Shown in pieces: positions 1-9,050 of a stretch of DNA of 64,000 nucleotides. Location of the stretch: positions 29,172-93,171 of the forward strand of contig JAIQFF010000003.1 of NCBI GenBank assembly GCA_020073395.1, written 5' to 3'. The notes under the pieces were generated by a model, which was given only the letters and a program-made list of their open reading frames with translations, made no database searches and was not told the origin of the DNA. Position 1 is the first letter of the stretch. Every line of letters begins with the position of its first letter. A program made the translations under genes and the position numbers. The DNA is from Terriglobia bacterium. Lineage in GTDB: Bacteria > Acidobacteriota > Terriglobia > Terriglobales > Acidobacteriaceae.

Positions 1-120
1 GGTGATTTGCGTCCTTGCTTCGCGTCCTTTGCGGTCGAAGGGTTCGACCTTGTACAGCAAACGTAAAAACTTCCGACCGCAAAGGACGCCATGAGCCCGG
101 AATGTAGAACCGCAGTCGGA
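1..120. repeat. Dispersed CCGCAAAGGACGC-type intergenic repeat
   Basis: The sequence contains GCGTCCTTTGCGGTCG and, about 60 bases later, the opposite orientation CGACCGCAAAGGACGC, so it can fold into a long interrupted hairpin. Closely similar words recur at 4950-5045 upstream of the SurA-like gene. No coding frame is convincing here. It is one of several families of intergenic palindromes in this window. Confidence 0.6.
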
Positions 121-267
121 CATGCGCATACGACCGCCGGTTCATTGACGAGGCCGGGCCCACACCCTAGAATCAGGAAGGCAGATATCAGTTGCTAGAT
201 CTCAGTTTTCAGTTGAATGCTTAAAGGTGAAGTTCTCACCTGGTTTGCGGAGCGTCTCAGGAAGTCC

Positions 268-612
268 ATGCCACTTTACGAATACGAGTGCAAGAAGTGC
301 CATCACCGCTTCGAGCGCATCCAGAAATTCTCCGATCCCCATGTCAAGAAATGCCCCAAGTGCGGGGGCCCCATCGAACAGGTGATCTCGGCCCCGGCCG
401 TCCAGTTCAAGGGCTCGGGATGGTACGTCACCGATTACGCCAAGAAGTCTTCAACCGGTTCAGCTTCATCGTCTTCGAATGGGGACTCGGCCTCCAGCAA
501 GGACTCCAAGGCCAAGTCGGAGGACTCGTCGAAATCCGAGAGCTCTACGAAAGCGGATGCTTCGAAGTCAGAGGGCTCAAAGAAAACCGAAAGCTCTTCC
601 AAGAAGAAGTAA
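268..612 (+). CDS. FmdB family zinc ribbon protein
   Basis: Small 114-residue protein with the FmdB/CxxC regulatory zinc ribbon at its N-terminus: it starts MPLYEYEC and carries two CxxC pairs at about C8/C11 and C29/C32. The remainder, from about residue 65, is a low-complexity Ser/Lys/Glu/Asp tail, common in family members and probably disordered. The start at 268 is preferred over an upstream in-frame codon at 217 because the family begins exactly at MPLYEY and an AGGA-like ribosome site lies just upstream. The molecular role of the family is poorly defined; it is often called a putative regulatory protein. The zinc ribbon call is firm, the role is not. Confidence 0.9.
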   Translation: MPLYEYECKKCHHRFERIQKFSDPHVKKCPKCGGPIEQVISAPAVQFKGSGWYVTDYAKKSSTGSASSSSNGDSASSKDSKAKSEDSSKSESSTKADASKSEGSKKTESSSKKK

Positions 613-614
613 AA

Positions 615-1130
615 CTATCGCCACCGCAGGCTGTAGCCTAGCGCCGCCAGGATCTGGTTTTCGAACTCATACTCCAGCACAAAGGTAAAGCTGTCTCCCT
701 GTTCTTCCCAGGAAGCAGCGTATTGGGTCAAGTCCCGGCTATAGAAGGAGTAGGCGGCGGCATAGCGGACGTTGCAGGGTTTCGGACACGCGATCATCCC
801 GGTTGGATCGGACCGCTCCACGCCTGTCGCAGCCAGCAGATCGCTTGAGCTTACATCAGGCTCGGCGCCCACCCGAAGCTGGTGTGGCATAATCTCAAGC
901 GCACGCCGGTCCCCGGGACGTATGTCCGCCGGCGCCCCGAAAGATGACCTTTGCAGAGGATTTAGATCCACCTGGTACGCGATGCTATCCTGTGCCGCCT
1001 GCCAGATCATCCAGAGGTCCGCGTCAGAGTGTCTGGTCTGGTTAACGAACCCTGCCGGAGGCCCAGCGGGCTGCCCGCCACATCCCAGTAAGGCCAACCC
1101 CAGCACAAACTTCCAAAAGTTCTGCCGCAT
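615..1130 (-). CDS. Hypothetical lipoprotein
   Basis: A 171-residue protein with a short hydrophobic N-terminus ending in a lipobox-like LALLGC at about residues 12-17, which predicts a lipid-anchored secreted protein. The mature part is soluble, has two Cys close together (CPKPC) near residue 117, and ends in a beta-rich stretch rich in Tyr and Phe. I do not recognise a family. It converges on the FmdB gene with only 2 bases between stops. It could be a lineage-specific envelope lipoprotein. Confidence 0.7.
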   Translation of the reverse strand: MRQNFWKFVLGLALLGCGGQPAGPPAGFVNQTRHSDADLWMIWQAAQDSIAYQVDLNPLQRSSFGAPADIRPGDRRALEIMPHQLRVGAEPDVSSSDLLAATGVERSDPTGMIACPKPCNVRYAAAYSFYSRDLTQYAASWEEQGDSFTFVLEYEFENQILAALGYSLRWR

Positions 1131-1259
1131 AGACCCCGGTCCCGACAGGTTCCAAGAAGACCATCGGCCACGGGACGGTTTATCTCCAGTGGCGACGCCC
1201 AGGTGAATCGTTTCGGGAATGCGGGCATCTAACTAGTCGTTATAACGAGGATTCCATTT

Positions 1260-1958
1260 ATGATCAACATCAGACACAGTGAAGAGCGTGGCGGAGGCGA
1301 CTTCGGCTGGCTCAAGACCCACCACTCGTTTTCTTTTGACACCTATCATGACCCGCGCTTCATGGGATTCCGCTCCCTGCGCGTTATCAACGAGGACTGG
1401 GTGCAGGCCGGCCATGGCTTCCCCATGCATCCGCATCGCGACATGGAGATCATTACTTATGTCCTCGAAGGCGCTCTGGAACATAAGGACAGTATGGGAA
1501 ACGGATCCACCATTCGCCCCGGTGATGGGCAGCGCATGAGTGCGGGCACCGGCGTGCGGCACAGCGAGGCCAACTCCTCGAAGACCGATGCGGCGCACCT
1601 GCTGCAAATCTGGATCTTGCCCGACCGGCGAGGTCACGAGCCGGGTTACGAGCAGAAGGTTTTTCCGGAAGCCGATAAACGCGGCAAATTGCGCCTGATC
1701 GCCAGCCCGGATGGCACAGACGGCTCGGTAACCATCCACCAGGACGCCAGACTGTACGTGTCCTTGCTCCAACCGGGCCAGGAAGTGAAGCACGAACTAG
1801 GCAGTGGCCGCTACGCCTGGCTGCAAGTCGCGAAGGGCGCTGTTGAACTCAACGGCCAAAGCCTCAAACAGGGCGATGGCGCCGCAGTAAGCAACGAACA
1901 GCGGTTGATCGTCAAAGGTACTAAAGACGCGGAAGTCCTACTGTTCGACCTGGCGTAA
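1260..1958 (+). CDS. Pirin family protein (YhhW-like quercetin 2,3-dioxygenase)
   Basis: A 232-residue bicupin of the pirin/YhhW type, about the usual length for the family. The N-terminal cupin has the metal-binding set H57, H59 (HPHRD), H101 and E103, as in iron- or copper-containing pirins. Some homologues oxidise quercetin in vitro, but the physiological substrate is generally unknown. It begins with MINIRHSEERG, typical of the YhhW subgroup. It stands alone, followed by a repeat-filled spacer. Confidence 0.9.
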   Translation: MINIRHSEERGGGDFGWLKTHHSFSFDTYHDPRFMGFRSLRVINEDWVQAGHGFPMHPHRDMEIITYVLEGALEHKDSMGNGSTIRPGDGQRMSAGTGVRHSEANSSKTDAAHLLQIWILPDRRGHEPGYEQKVFPEADKRGKLRLIASPDGTDGSVTIHQDARLYVSLLQPGQEVKHELGSGRYAWLQVAKGAVELNGQSLKQGDGAAVSNEQRLIVKGTKDAEVLLFDLA

Positions 1959-1965
1959 GCGTGGG

Positions 1966-2178
1966 TGGGTCGGACACTCCCTTCGACTTCGCTCAGGGCA
2001 GGCTCTGTCCGACGCTTTCATCTGGACTCTTGATTTGGATTTGGATTGTGCTGTGGATCTTGACCAGGTTCGGCCTTCCGCTGCACCAGCGACCACCAAT
2101 CCTAAGTTCAAAATCAAGGTCAAAGGCGGCGGACAGAGCCTGCCCTGAGCGAAGTCGAAGGGAGTGTCCGCCCCACAC
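1966..2178. repeat. Long inverted-repeat element (TCGGACA family)
   Basis: Two arms of about 45 bases face each other at 1966-2015 and 2128-2177. They share GGACA(C)TCCCTTCGACTTCGC and CAGGCTCTGTCCG words in opposite orientation, separated by about 110 bases of T/G-rich sequence. A related element with the same design lies at 27650-27836, and parts of it recur at 23340-23500. It could form a very long hairpin between the pirin gene and the next gene. Function unknown; a non-autonomous palindromic element is the simplest reading. Confidence 0.75.
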
Positions 2179-2246
2179 ACTGGTTCCCCTGGCCTGCCCG
2201 TTGCCCTCTCCCCGCTTCTGTGCTAACTTCACCGATCAATTGGGCA

Positions 2247-3005
2247 ATGCGCTTCCTCTTCAATCACGAGAAATCTTCCCGCTCGGCGCCTCAGGAGCCA
2301 GTCCTGGCTGAGGTTCCAGAGCTCCACGCCGCCCAGCTGGCCGCCGCTTATTATGGCGAGCGCCAGGGGGGCGACCTCCACGATTTCGTTCGGGTCACGC
2401 CCAACCGTGTGCTATTCGGCCTGCTGGACATGGCGGGGCGCCTGGAAGAAAACAGTGCCATCGTCTCCGCTGCCCAGCAAACTTTCCGCGCCCGCGCCCA
2501 GGAGCTATTCGTCGACGATGATGTCAACGAGGCCGACGCCATGGCCGAGCTGTGCCTCGAACTCAACCGCGCCATCATGGCAGCGGAGGGGGGCATCCGC
2601 TCCTGTCCCGCGTTTGCTGGCTGTTACAACGAAGACCTGGGAACCATCTGTTATTTCAATGCCGGGCATACTCCCGGATTGCTCCGCGATCTCACTGGCA
2701 TCACAGAGCTAGGCGCCACCGGCCTGCCGCTGGGACTTTTTTCTCACGCAACCTGCGAGGCGCCCCTGGTCGCCTTGCCGCCGGGCGCCGCTCTTCTGCT
2801 GGTTTCCCGAGGTTTGCTTGAGGGCAGGCGCAGGCGGGAAGAGTTTGGACTGGAGCGGGTCAAGAGCAGCTTGCAACAGGCTGCCAACGAAACCGCGGAA
2901 GAGCTCTGCGCTTCGGCGATAGAGGGCGTACAGCAGTTCATGCGCAAGCCCCCCCGGCATAATGACGTGACCGCCCTGGCCCTGGTCCGGGAAGCCGGCG
3001 GGTAG
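2247..3005 (+). CDS. SpoIIE-like PPM serine phosphatase, degenerate
   Basis: A 252-residue protein made almost entirely of a SpoIIE/RsbU-type PP2C phosphatase domain. Metal-ligand motifs are recognisable: GGDLHDF near residue 42 and RHNDVTAL near the C-terminus. The second motif, usually DVxGHG, is altered to DMAGRL, which may weaken catalysis. FNAGHTP and GLPLG typical of the fold are intact. Members dephosphorylate anti-anti-sigma factors in partner-switching systems, but no partner genes are adjacent. An upstream GTG at 2220 is an alternative start. Confidence 0.8.
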   Translation: MRFLFNHEKSSRSAPQEPVLAEVPELHAAQLAAAYYGERQGGDLHDFVRVTPNRVLFGLLDMAGRLEENSAIVSAAQQTFRARAQELFVDDDVNEADAMAELCLELNRAIMAAEGGIRSCPAFAGCYNEDLGTICYFNAGHTPGLLRDLTGITELGATGLPLGLFSHATCEAPLVALPPGAALLLVSRGLLEGRRRREEFGLERVKSSLQQAANETAEELCASAIEGVQQFMRKPPRHNDVTALALVREAGG

Positions 3006-3009
3006 AACG

Positions 3010-3066
3010 CTCATGGAGGCCCGGGCGTCCCCGCCCGGCTAGACGGCGAGAAGCCCGTCCTCCATT
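3010..3066. repeat. Intergenic hairpin repeat between convergent genes
   Basis: GC-rich palindromic spacer with CCCGGGCG/CGCCCGG and GACGG/CCGTC words flanked by GGAGG and CCTCC. It resembles the spacer at 33412-33468, which also separates two convergent genes. It could act as a bidirectional terminator, although no T-tract follows. Confidence 0.55.
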
Positions 3067-3118
3067 GAGACTTTCGGTTGTAACTACAAGCAGCTGCGCA
3101 AGCACCCCTGGTTCCGGA

Positions 3119-4897
3119 CTACCTCTTCTTGTTCTTGTGCCCTGCCGGCGTCGCCACCGGCTGCTCCGGCGCCAACTCATCCGCAGTCGCGAAAATTGGC
3201 TCAATGTCGGTGGGAATCCCTTGCAGGCGGTCGAGTGACTTCTGCAGAGCGGGGCGCACCACTCCCATTTCGTCCTGCAGCTTCTTCGCCGCTGCGTAGT
3301 CTCCCTGGGCTTCCAGAGTCAGAAGGTCATGATCGAGATCCCGCACGCCCTGTTTGAATTTCTCCAGGTCTAGCGCGAAGGTCTGGTCCGCCCGCTGGGT
3401 AAACGCCCCTTTGTCCATGAGGTAATTGAACTGGATCGCCATGCCCTTGCCATGAGCATCGTTCGGTCCGAAGCGGAGGCTGCGGAACATGGACGCCAGG
3501 TAGGTGGTATAGAGCTGCCGTTGCGCCGCTTCGTCGGAAGGCAGGACGCCTGACAACTTCATCTCCTGGGCATGGTCCATCATGTATTGCAGCGCGAAAA
3601 GGCCGGTGATATCGGCTTTGGCTTCTTCAATGGCGCTGTAGAGCTCTTTCAGCTCGGCGCGGGGGTTCGTGTCCCGTCCGTCCAGGTTGATCTGGTGCGG
3701 CCCCAGTCCATGCATAAGTTCGTGGGCAACAATGTGAGTAAAGAATGATTCGAAATTAACGTCCTGGGCCGACCCCGGCAGCACCCGGCGCGCGATTGGA
3801 AGCAGGACGCTGCGAAACTTTGCCTCCTGCACATTTTTCAGCATTACCCGCTTGCTGCCCTTCTGGTTCACAACCCGCTCGTCGTTGGGCAGATTGTAGG
3901 CGGCGGTTGCAATTCCGTGGTTGCCGTCTCCTGAACAAAGAATCTCATCCACCACGCGGATCGGCGCCGCCGCCCCCAGCTTGGGATTGCGGTACTGCGG
4001 GTCAATGGGAAGGTTGTCTTCGATTTCCTGCAGATGGGTGCTGAGAGCGGAAAACTTTGCGCTCGCCTCATCGTCCCGCAAGTTCAGGAAAGTCTCGAAT
4101 GCCGCCTTGTAGCCGAAGATCTCGTCGTTGTAGGTCTCGTAGGGCCCAATGGTGATGTCGATGGGCGCGTCCAGGTCCATCCAGGCCAGATCGCTGGCAT
4201 AGTAATCGTTGGAGAGGAATGCATCCGCGCGCAGGTTGAGAAAAGTCTTCAGCGAGGCGTTGTCGGTGAGACTCGCCGCTTCTTTCAGCAAGTTCGCTGC
4301 CCGGGTCAGGTCCTGCTTGTAGACCTCGCTGTAGGGAACAGCCTCCAACGTCTTCTTGCCTGCGTCAGTCGTTCGCCGGATGACGGTGAAAAATCCGTTC
4401 GCCTGCTCCTGATCTTCCTTCGACAAGGAGCCAACCCAAGTTTCGAATTCCTCCCTGGTCATGTCCTCGGGATAGAAATTCGCACCCTTAGGCTTTTCCG
4501 AGGGAACCCCGGGGAGAAAGGCCCGAAAACCATCCAGCACCGACCAGGGACTCTTGTTGATCCAGAAATACCGCAGTCGCGCTTTGCCCAGCGGCGTGGT
4601 GTCCTTCTGCAGTCGCGCATACAATGCCTGATTGCCGCTCCAATACTGGACCAGGAACACGTCATCCATGATTCGCCCGGCCTCAACCAATTTGACCAGC
4701 GCCTGCCGGTCGGCGGCGGAAAGCTTCGAGGTATCCACCCTCAAGGTCGTGGGGGCGTAGCGCGCCGTCATTTTTTGTAGCTGGGCGAGTCCGGGCGCTG
4801 ATTGGCTGGTCTTGCGGGCCTTAGTCTTTTGGGCCCTGGCGGGAACGGCGCCAACTCCGACAAGAACAACAAGGGCAAGAGTTGCTACAAACCTCAT
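3119..4897 (-). CDS. M49-like zinc metallopeptidase, secreted
   Basis: A 592-residue protein with a signal peptide (hydrophobic residues 4-20, ending ARAQ). The core has VAHELMHGLGPH near residue 392 and EEAKAD about 40 residues later, matching the two zinc motifs of the dipeptidyl-peptidase III (M49) superfamily. Classical DPP III has a six-residue HELLGH motif, whereas this protein shows the five-residue HExxH form, as in bacterial M49-like proteins. It likely cleaves peptides in the periplasm or outside the cell. An AAGGAG site sits 6 bases before the ATG. The C-terminal tail is basic. Assignment to the superfamily is solid; substrate unknown. Confidence 0.85.
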   Translation of the reverse strand: MRFVATLALVVLVGVGAVPARAQKTKARKTSQSAPGLAQLQKMTARYAPTTLRVDTSKLSAADRQALVKLVEAGRIMDDVFLVQYWSGNQALYARLQKDTTPLGKARLRYFWINKSPWSVLDGFRAFLPGVPSEKPKGANFYPEDMTREEFETWVGSLSKEDQEQANGFFTVIRRTTDAGKKTLEAVPYSEVYKQDLTRAANLLKEAASLTDNASLKTFLNLRADAFLSNDYYASDLAWMDLDAPIDITIGPYETYNDEIFGYKAAFETFLNLRDDEASAKFSALSTHLQEIEDNLPIDPQYRNPKLGAAAPIRVVDEILCSGDGNHGIATAAYNLPNDERVVNQKGSKRVMLKNVQEAKFRSVLLPIARRVLPGSAQDVNFESFFTHIVAHELMHGLGPHQINLDGRDTNPRAELKELYSAIEEAKADITGLFALQYMMDHAQEMKLSGVLPSDEAAQRQLYTTYLASMFRSLRFGPNDAHGKGMAIQFNYLMDKGAFTQRADQTFALDLEKFKQGVRDLDHDLLTLEAQGDYAAAKKLQDEMGVVRPALQKSLDRLQGIPTDIEPIFATADELAPEQPVATPAGHKNKKR

Positions 4898-4944
4898 TCA
4901 TGTCTCCTTACACTGAGCATTCAGGATTGAACACAAAAGTAGAA

Positions 4945-5048
4945 TCTTAAACCGCAAAGGGCGCCAAGAGATACCGCAAAGGACGCAAAGTTTTAAGGGT
5001 CATTCTTCGCGACCTTTGCGAAACTTTCCGATCTTTGCGGTAAAGGCT
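4945..5048. repeat. Dispersed CCGCAAAGGACGC-type intergenic repeat, second copy
   Basis: Contains AACCGCAAAGGGCGCCAAGA, ACCGCAAAGGACGCAAAG and, inverted, CTTTGCGGTAAAGG. It matches the repeat at 1-120 in word content and in its inverted arrangement. It lies in the divergent spacer between the M49-like gene and the SurA-like gene, so it sits in or beside their promoters. Confidence 0.55.
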
Positions 5049-5135
5049 TTTTTCCGCCCGGCGAAAATGAACTCACTATCTACCGGCGCGGTCAGTGGCC
5101 GCAGACCCGCCTCCGGAGGTACAATCCACATTGCT

Positions 5136-6230
5136 ATGCGAAAACTACTCCCCTGGATGTTGCTGGTTTGTCTTGCTGCCCTGCCTCCGCTTGTGCCCGC
5201 CGACACGGTGGTTGAGGAAATTGTCGCTCGCGTTAATAATCAGATTGTTACACGCGCCGAGTACTTGCGCAGCAAAGAACAATTAAAACAGGAAGCGCAG
5301 CAGCAGGATCCGGCGAACGCGGAGAAGATCGTGGCGGAGAGGGACAAGGACGTTCTGCGCGATCTGATCGACCAGCAATTGCTGCTCGAAAAGGGCAAGG
5401 ACCTGAGCATCACCGCCGATACCGAAGTGATCAAGCGGCTCGACGAAATGCGTAAGGAAATGAAGCTGGAATCGATGGAAGACCTGGAAAAGGCCGCCCA
5501 GAGCCAGGGCATCGCCTTCGAGGATTTCAAGCAGAACCTGAAGAACCAGATCATCACCCAGCAGGTGATCTCCAAGGAAGTCGGCTCGCGGATGTCGATC
5601 GGCAAGGAGGAGTTGCAGCAGTTCTACGACGCTCACAAGAGCCAGATGGAGCTGCCGGAGCAAATCCGCTTGAGTGAACTCCTGATTTCCACCGAGAAGA
5701 AGGACAAGGACGCTCCGACCGATGAGGCCCAGCAACTCGCCGCAGCGCAAGCCAAGGCGGACGACCTGCTGGCCCAGATTCGCAAAGGAGCCGCCTTCGA
5801 CGAAATCGCCAAGAAGAACTCGGACGGGCCCACCGCCGCTCAGGGTGGCGATCTCGGTTACTTCAAGCGCGCCACTCTGGCCAAGGAGCTCGAGGACAAG
5901 ACCTTTGCCATGAGGCCCGGCGAGGTTTCTGAGGTCATCCGCACCAAGCAGGGCTTTGTCATCCTCAAGGTCACCGAACACCAGCAGGCTGGTGTGCCTC
6001 CGCTCAGCCAGATCGAGGGCAAGGTTCAGGACGCGATCTACATGCAGAAGCTCCAGCCCGCCCTGCGCGCGTACTTGCAGAAGCTGCGCGAGGAGGCATA
6101 CATCAAGATCGCCAACGGGTATGTGGACACTGGCGCAAGTCCCAACCAGACCGCGCCCGTCGAAACTACGGCCAAGGAAGCCGGCGCCAAAGAGCTGAAG
6201 AAAAAGAAGAAGAAGCTGGGCATTATCTAG
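5136..6230 (+). CDS. SurA-type periplasmic chaperone / peptidyl-prolyl isomerase
   Basis: A 364-residue protein with a signal peptide (MRKLLPWMLLVCLAA... cleaved near PADT), a SurA_N-type helical chaperone region (about residues 25-175) and one parvulin rotamase domain (about 185-285, with GGDLGYF and the F..M.PGEVS pattern). The C-terminus is Lys-rich. Such proteins escort unfolded outer-membrane proteins across the periplasm and isomerise Xaa-Pro bonds; E. coli SurA has two parvulin domains whereas this one has one. A GGAGGT site precedes the ATG at 5136, so the longer in-frame start at 5016 was rejected. Its client could include LptD, encoded 25 kb away. Confidence 0.9.
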   Translation: MRKLLPWMLLVCLAALPPLVPADTVVEEIVARVNNQIVTRAEYLRSKEQLKQEAQQQDPANAEKIVAERDKDVLRDLIDQQLLLEKGKDLSITADTEVIKRLDEMRKEMKLESMEDLEKAAQSQGIAFEDFKQNLKNQIITQQVISKEVGSRMSIGKEELQQFYDAHKSQMELPEQIRLSELLISTEKKDKDAPTDEAQQLAAAQAKADDLLAQIRKGAAFDEIAKKNSDGPTAAQGGDLGYFKRATLAKELEDKTFAMRPGEVSEVIRTKQGFVILKVTEHQQAGVPPLSQIEGKVQDAIYMQKLQPALRAYLQKLREEAYIKIANGYVDTGASPNQTAPVETTAKEAGAKELKKKKKKLGII

Positions 6231-6272
6231 GAGATCCCCGAGCCCCCGGAAGCGAGAGACAGGCCGTACTTT

Positions 6273-7406
6273 ATGAAAGAATTTTTCGTTTCCGACTGCC
6301 TTCGGTTCGAGAACAAGATTATCACTTCCACTTTTGTGGTAGTTTCCCGCCAGGTCAAACCCAAAAAGAGCGGTGAGCCTTACCTGGCTTTCACCCTGGG
6401 CGATCGCAGCGGCCACCTCGAGGCCAAGATGTGGGACAACGTCGAGGACGCCATCGACGCTTGCGATCAGGATGACTTCATCAAGGTCAAGGGCCTGATC
6501 AACAAGTATAAGAACCGGTTCCAGCTGACCATCCACAAGCTACGCCGCATGGGAGCATCGGAGGTCGATTTCGCTGACTACCTCCCTAAAACCACGAAAG
6601 ATATTGGTGAGTTGTGGCAAACCCTGGCGGCCTACGTCGCTACTTTTAAAGATCCTCACCTCAAGGCGCTGGTGGAGGCTTTTATGGCGGATCCGGAAAT
6701 CGCGGAAGCCTACCGCAACGCCCCCGCCGCCAAGACGCTGCATCACGCTTTCATCGGCGGATTGCTTGAGCACGTGGTCTCGCTTTTCAATTCCTGTGAC
6801 CTCATGTGCCGCAATTATCCGCATATCAACCGCGACCTGCTTCTCACCGGCGCCTTCTTTCACGATATCGGCAAGATCCACGAGCTGACCTACAGCCGAT
6901 CGTTTTCCTATACGACGCGCGGGCAGTTGCTGGGACACATGATCATTGAACTGGAGATGCTGCAGGCCAAGCTGCCGCTGGTGGCGGGATTCCCCGAACC
7001 GCTCAAGACGCTGGTCGAGCACCTCATTATCAGCCATCATGGCCAGTATGATTTCGGCTCACCTAAGTTGCCCATGTTCCCCGAGGCGCTCATGCTCCAC
7101 TACCTCGATGATCTCGATTCCAAGATGGAAGCCATGCGTGCCCAGTTTGAGCACGGTGCGGAATCGGACGGCGCCTGGACCGGCTACAATCCGTCGCTGG
7201 GCCGGCCCCTGCTGAACACTGCGAAATTCCTGGCAGAAAAGCCCGAGGAAGACGAGGAAAGACTCGCCGCCGCGCCAGTGGCGGGCACCCCGCCCATGGT
7301 CACCGGCCTGGAGCCGGAGGACCCAGAGAAGGAGAAAGGCCCGCAAAATGAAAATCCTGGCGCCGCCATGACTTCGACTTCTGCGGCGCATGAGGATAAA
7401 ATCTAG
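6273..7406 (+). CDS. OB-fold/HD-domain 3'-5' exoribonuclease, YhaM family
   Basis: A 377-residue protein with an N-terminal OB-fold nucleic-acid-binding domain (about residues 10-95) and an HD phosphohydrolase domain (about 155-310). HD ligands are visible: HHAFIGGLLEH and FFHDIGK. This architecture is that of YhaM/CBF1-type exoribonucleases, which degrade RNA and single-stranded DNA from the 3' end. The last 60 residues are acidic/proline-rich and poorly conserved in character. It starts 42 bases after the SurA-like gene on the same strand, so co-transcription is likely. Confidence 0.88.
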   Translation: MKEFFVSDCLRFENKIITSTFVVVSRQVKPKKSGEPYLAFTLGDRSGHLEAKMWDNVEDAIDACDQDDFIKVKGLINKYKNRFQLTIHKLRRMGASEVDFADYLPKTTKDIGELWQTLAAYVATFKDPHLKALVEAFMADPEIAEAYRNAPAAKTLHHAFIGGLLEHVVSLFNSCDLMCRNYPHINRDLLLTGAFFHDIGKIHELTYSRSFSYTTRGQLLGHMIIELEMLQAKLPLVAGFPEPLKTLVEHLIISHHGQYDFGSPKLPMFPEALMLHYLDDLDSKMEAMRAQFEHGAESDGAWTGYNPSLGRPLLNTAKFLAEKPEEDEERLAAAPVAGTPPMVTGLEPEDPEKEKGPQNENPGAAMTSTSAAHEDKI

Positions 7407-7496
7407 GCACTTGTTAGGGAGCCCTCGTCAGCACCCGGTTGAGAGCATTTGCGCGTAATCCACTTTCCGATTGATCATCCCGTCATGGAGGAAATC

Positions 7497-8213
7497 ATGC
7501 GAATCCGTTTGACAGCACTGACCCTTGGTCTCTACTTATTGTTTGCGGTGCTCGGCTGCAATAAGCCCGCCGCTCCGCCCGACTCAGGTTCTTCCACTGC
7601 GTCACCTTCTTCCAGCGACAGCAGCGGCAGTAGTGCGGCAGCGCCGAGTGGAACCACCGCCGGCTCTGGTTCGGCAATGTCGAACATGAAGCCCGAGGCT
7701 CCGAAGCCTTTGGTGGTCCCGGCAGGCACGGTATTGACGGTTCGGCTGGGACAAACGGTCGGCTCCAAGATCAGCTCGGCCGGCCAGACCTTTACCGCTA
7801 CTCTGGCCAGCCCGGTTGTGGTTGATGGCAAGACGGCGATCCCTGCCGGAGCGACAGCTTCCGGAACGGTAGTTGATGCCAAGCCCCTGGGCCGTTTCAA
7901 GGGTGGAGCGTCGCTGCAGTTGCGTTTGACTTCGGTCACCGTGGGCGGGGCGGAGCAGTCCATTTCCACCTCTTCCGTGGTGCGCACGGCAGCGGGCAAA
8001 GGTAAGCGAACCGCTATCATGGCGGGCGGCGGTGCAGGTCTGGGCGCATTGATCGGCGGTCTGGCGGGCGGCGGCAAGGGCGCAGCCATCGGAGCCCTGG
8101 CGGGCGGTGGCGCGGGCACCGGCGGTGCTGCTTTCACCGGCAACAAGGACATTGTCCTGCCCGCCGAGTCCGCTCTCAGCTTCAAGCTCGAACAACCGAT
8201 TGAAGTGAAGTAG
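7497..8213 (+). CDS. Lipoprotein with C-terminal glycine-zipper segment
   Basis: A 238-residue lipoprotein: hydrophobic N-terminus followed by the lipobox FAVLGC near residue 18-23, then a Ser/Pro/Gly-rich linker (about 25-60). The middle part is beta-rich (TVLTVRLGQTVGSKIS), and residues 175-215 form a Gly/Ala-rich zipper resembling Rcp/glycine-zipper membrane segments. The start at 7497 is chosen because GGAGG at 7487-7491 precedes it directly. Function unknown; probably outer-membrane or periplasmic anchored. Confidence 0.82.
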   Translation: MRIRLTALTLGLYLLFAVLGCNKPAAPPDSGSSTASPSSSDSSGSSAAAPSGTTAGSGSAMSNMKPEAPKPLVVPAGTVLTVRLGQTVGSKISSAGQTFTATLASPVVVDGKTAIPAGATASGTVVDAKPLGRFKGGASLQLRLTSVTVGGAEQSISTSSVVRTAAGKGKRTAIMAGGGAGLGALIGGLAGGGKGAAIGALAGGGAGTGGAAFTGNKDIVLPAESALSFKLEQPIEVK

Positions 8214-8234
8214 TGGTTCATCGCAACCATGCGG

Positions 8235-8265
8235 CCCAGGGCGCAAAGCCCTGGGTTCGCTTTTT
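8235..8265 (+). terminator. Rho-independent terminator
   Basis: Perfect 8-bp stem CCCAGGGC/GCCCTGGG (8235-8242 with 8248-8255) around a 5-base loop, followed by TTCGCTTTTT. It lies 22 bases after the lipoprotein stop and directly before the HAD hydrolase gene, so it should end the SurA-YhaM-lipoprotein transcript. Confidence 0.8.
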
Positions 8266-8271
8266 ACAATC

Positions 8272-8991
8272 ATGTTGAACTTCGATCAATTCCGCCTTCT
8301 GACCTTCGACTGCTACGGCACCCTCATCGATTGGGAGACGGGTATCTTCTCCGCGTTGCGCCCCATCCTCGCCGCGCACGGCGAGACCATCTCTGACTCC
8401 GAACTTCTGCGCCTCTACTCTGAATTCGAGTCAGAAGCCGAACAGGGAGAATTCCGTTCCTATCGCCAGGTTCTCGAGTCGGTCGTCCACCGCTTCGGCC
8501 AACACCTCGGATTCACGCCGACCGAATCCCAGGCACGCTCATTGCCCGACTCGGTGCCTGAATGGCTGCCCTTCCCGGATACGATCGCGGCCCTCGGCAA
8601 ACTCAAGGCGCGCTACCAGCTCGCGATCATTTCCAACGTTGACGACGACCTTTTTGCCTCCACGGCACGCCGCCTCGAAGTACCCTTCGACTACGTGATC
8701 ACCGCGCAGCAGGCCCGGGCGTACAAACCATCGCTGCAGATATTCAAACTCGCTCAGCAACGCACCGGAGTAGTCCCGAGCCACTGGCTTCACGTCGGGC
8801 AAAGCATCTATCACGACGTAATCCCCGCCAAATCTCTCGGAATTGCAACCGTCTGGGTAAACCGCCCATCGCGCCGTCCCGGGGCCGGTGCCGCCAAAGC
8901 CGCCTCCGCCCGACCTGACGTCGAAGTGCGCGACCTGAAATCCCTGGCGCAACTGACAACCGAGAACCGCGAACTGCAAACTGGTTCTTGA
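8272..8991 (+). CDS. HAD-family hydrolase, haloacid dehalogenase type II-like
   Basis: A 239-residue HAD protein of the usual length. Motif I is FDCYGTLID with nucleophile D13; motif II is IISNVDDD with Ser/Asn; the motif III Lys lies in RAYKPSL; and HVGQSIYHDV provides the motif IV acid. The helical cap between motifs I and II is typical of type II L-2-haloacid dehalogenases. Substrate cannot be deduced; many such proteins are general phosphatases. Confidence 0.88.
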   Translation: MLNFDQFRLLTFDCYGTLIDWETGIFSALRPILAAHGETISDSELLRLYSEFESEAEQGEFRSYRQVLESVVHRFGQHLGFTPTESQARSLPDSVPEWLPFPDTIAALGKLKARYQLAIISNVDDDLFASTARRLEVPFDYVITAQQARAYKPSLQIFKLAQQRTGVVPSHWLHVGQSIYHDVIPAKSLGIATVWVNRPSRRPGAGAAKAASARPDVEVRDLKSLAQLTTENRELQTGS

Positions 8992-9050
8992 ATCCCCAAC
9001 CAGTATTAAACTGTAAGGTCACCATCCGCCACGCAATCGGAGAAAGTCAG

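Noticed and set aside
5283-6536. Open frame opposite the SurA-like gene
   Set aside because: Leucine-rich shadow product without start signal; SurA features on the plus strand are definite.
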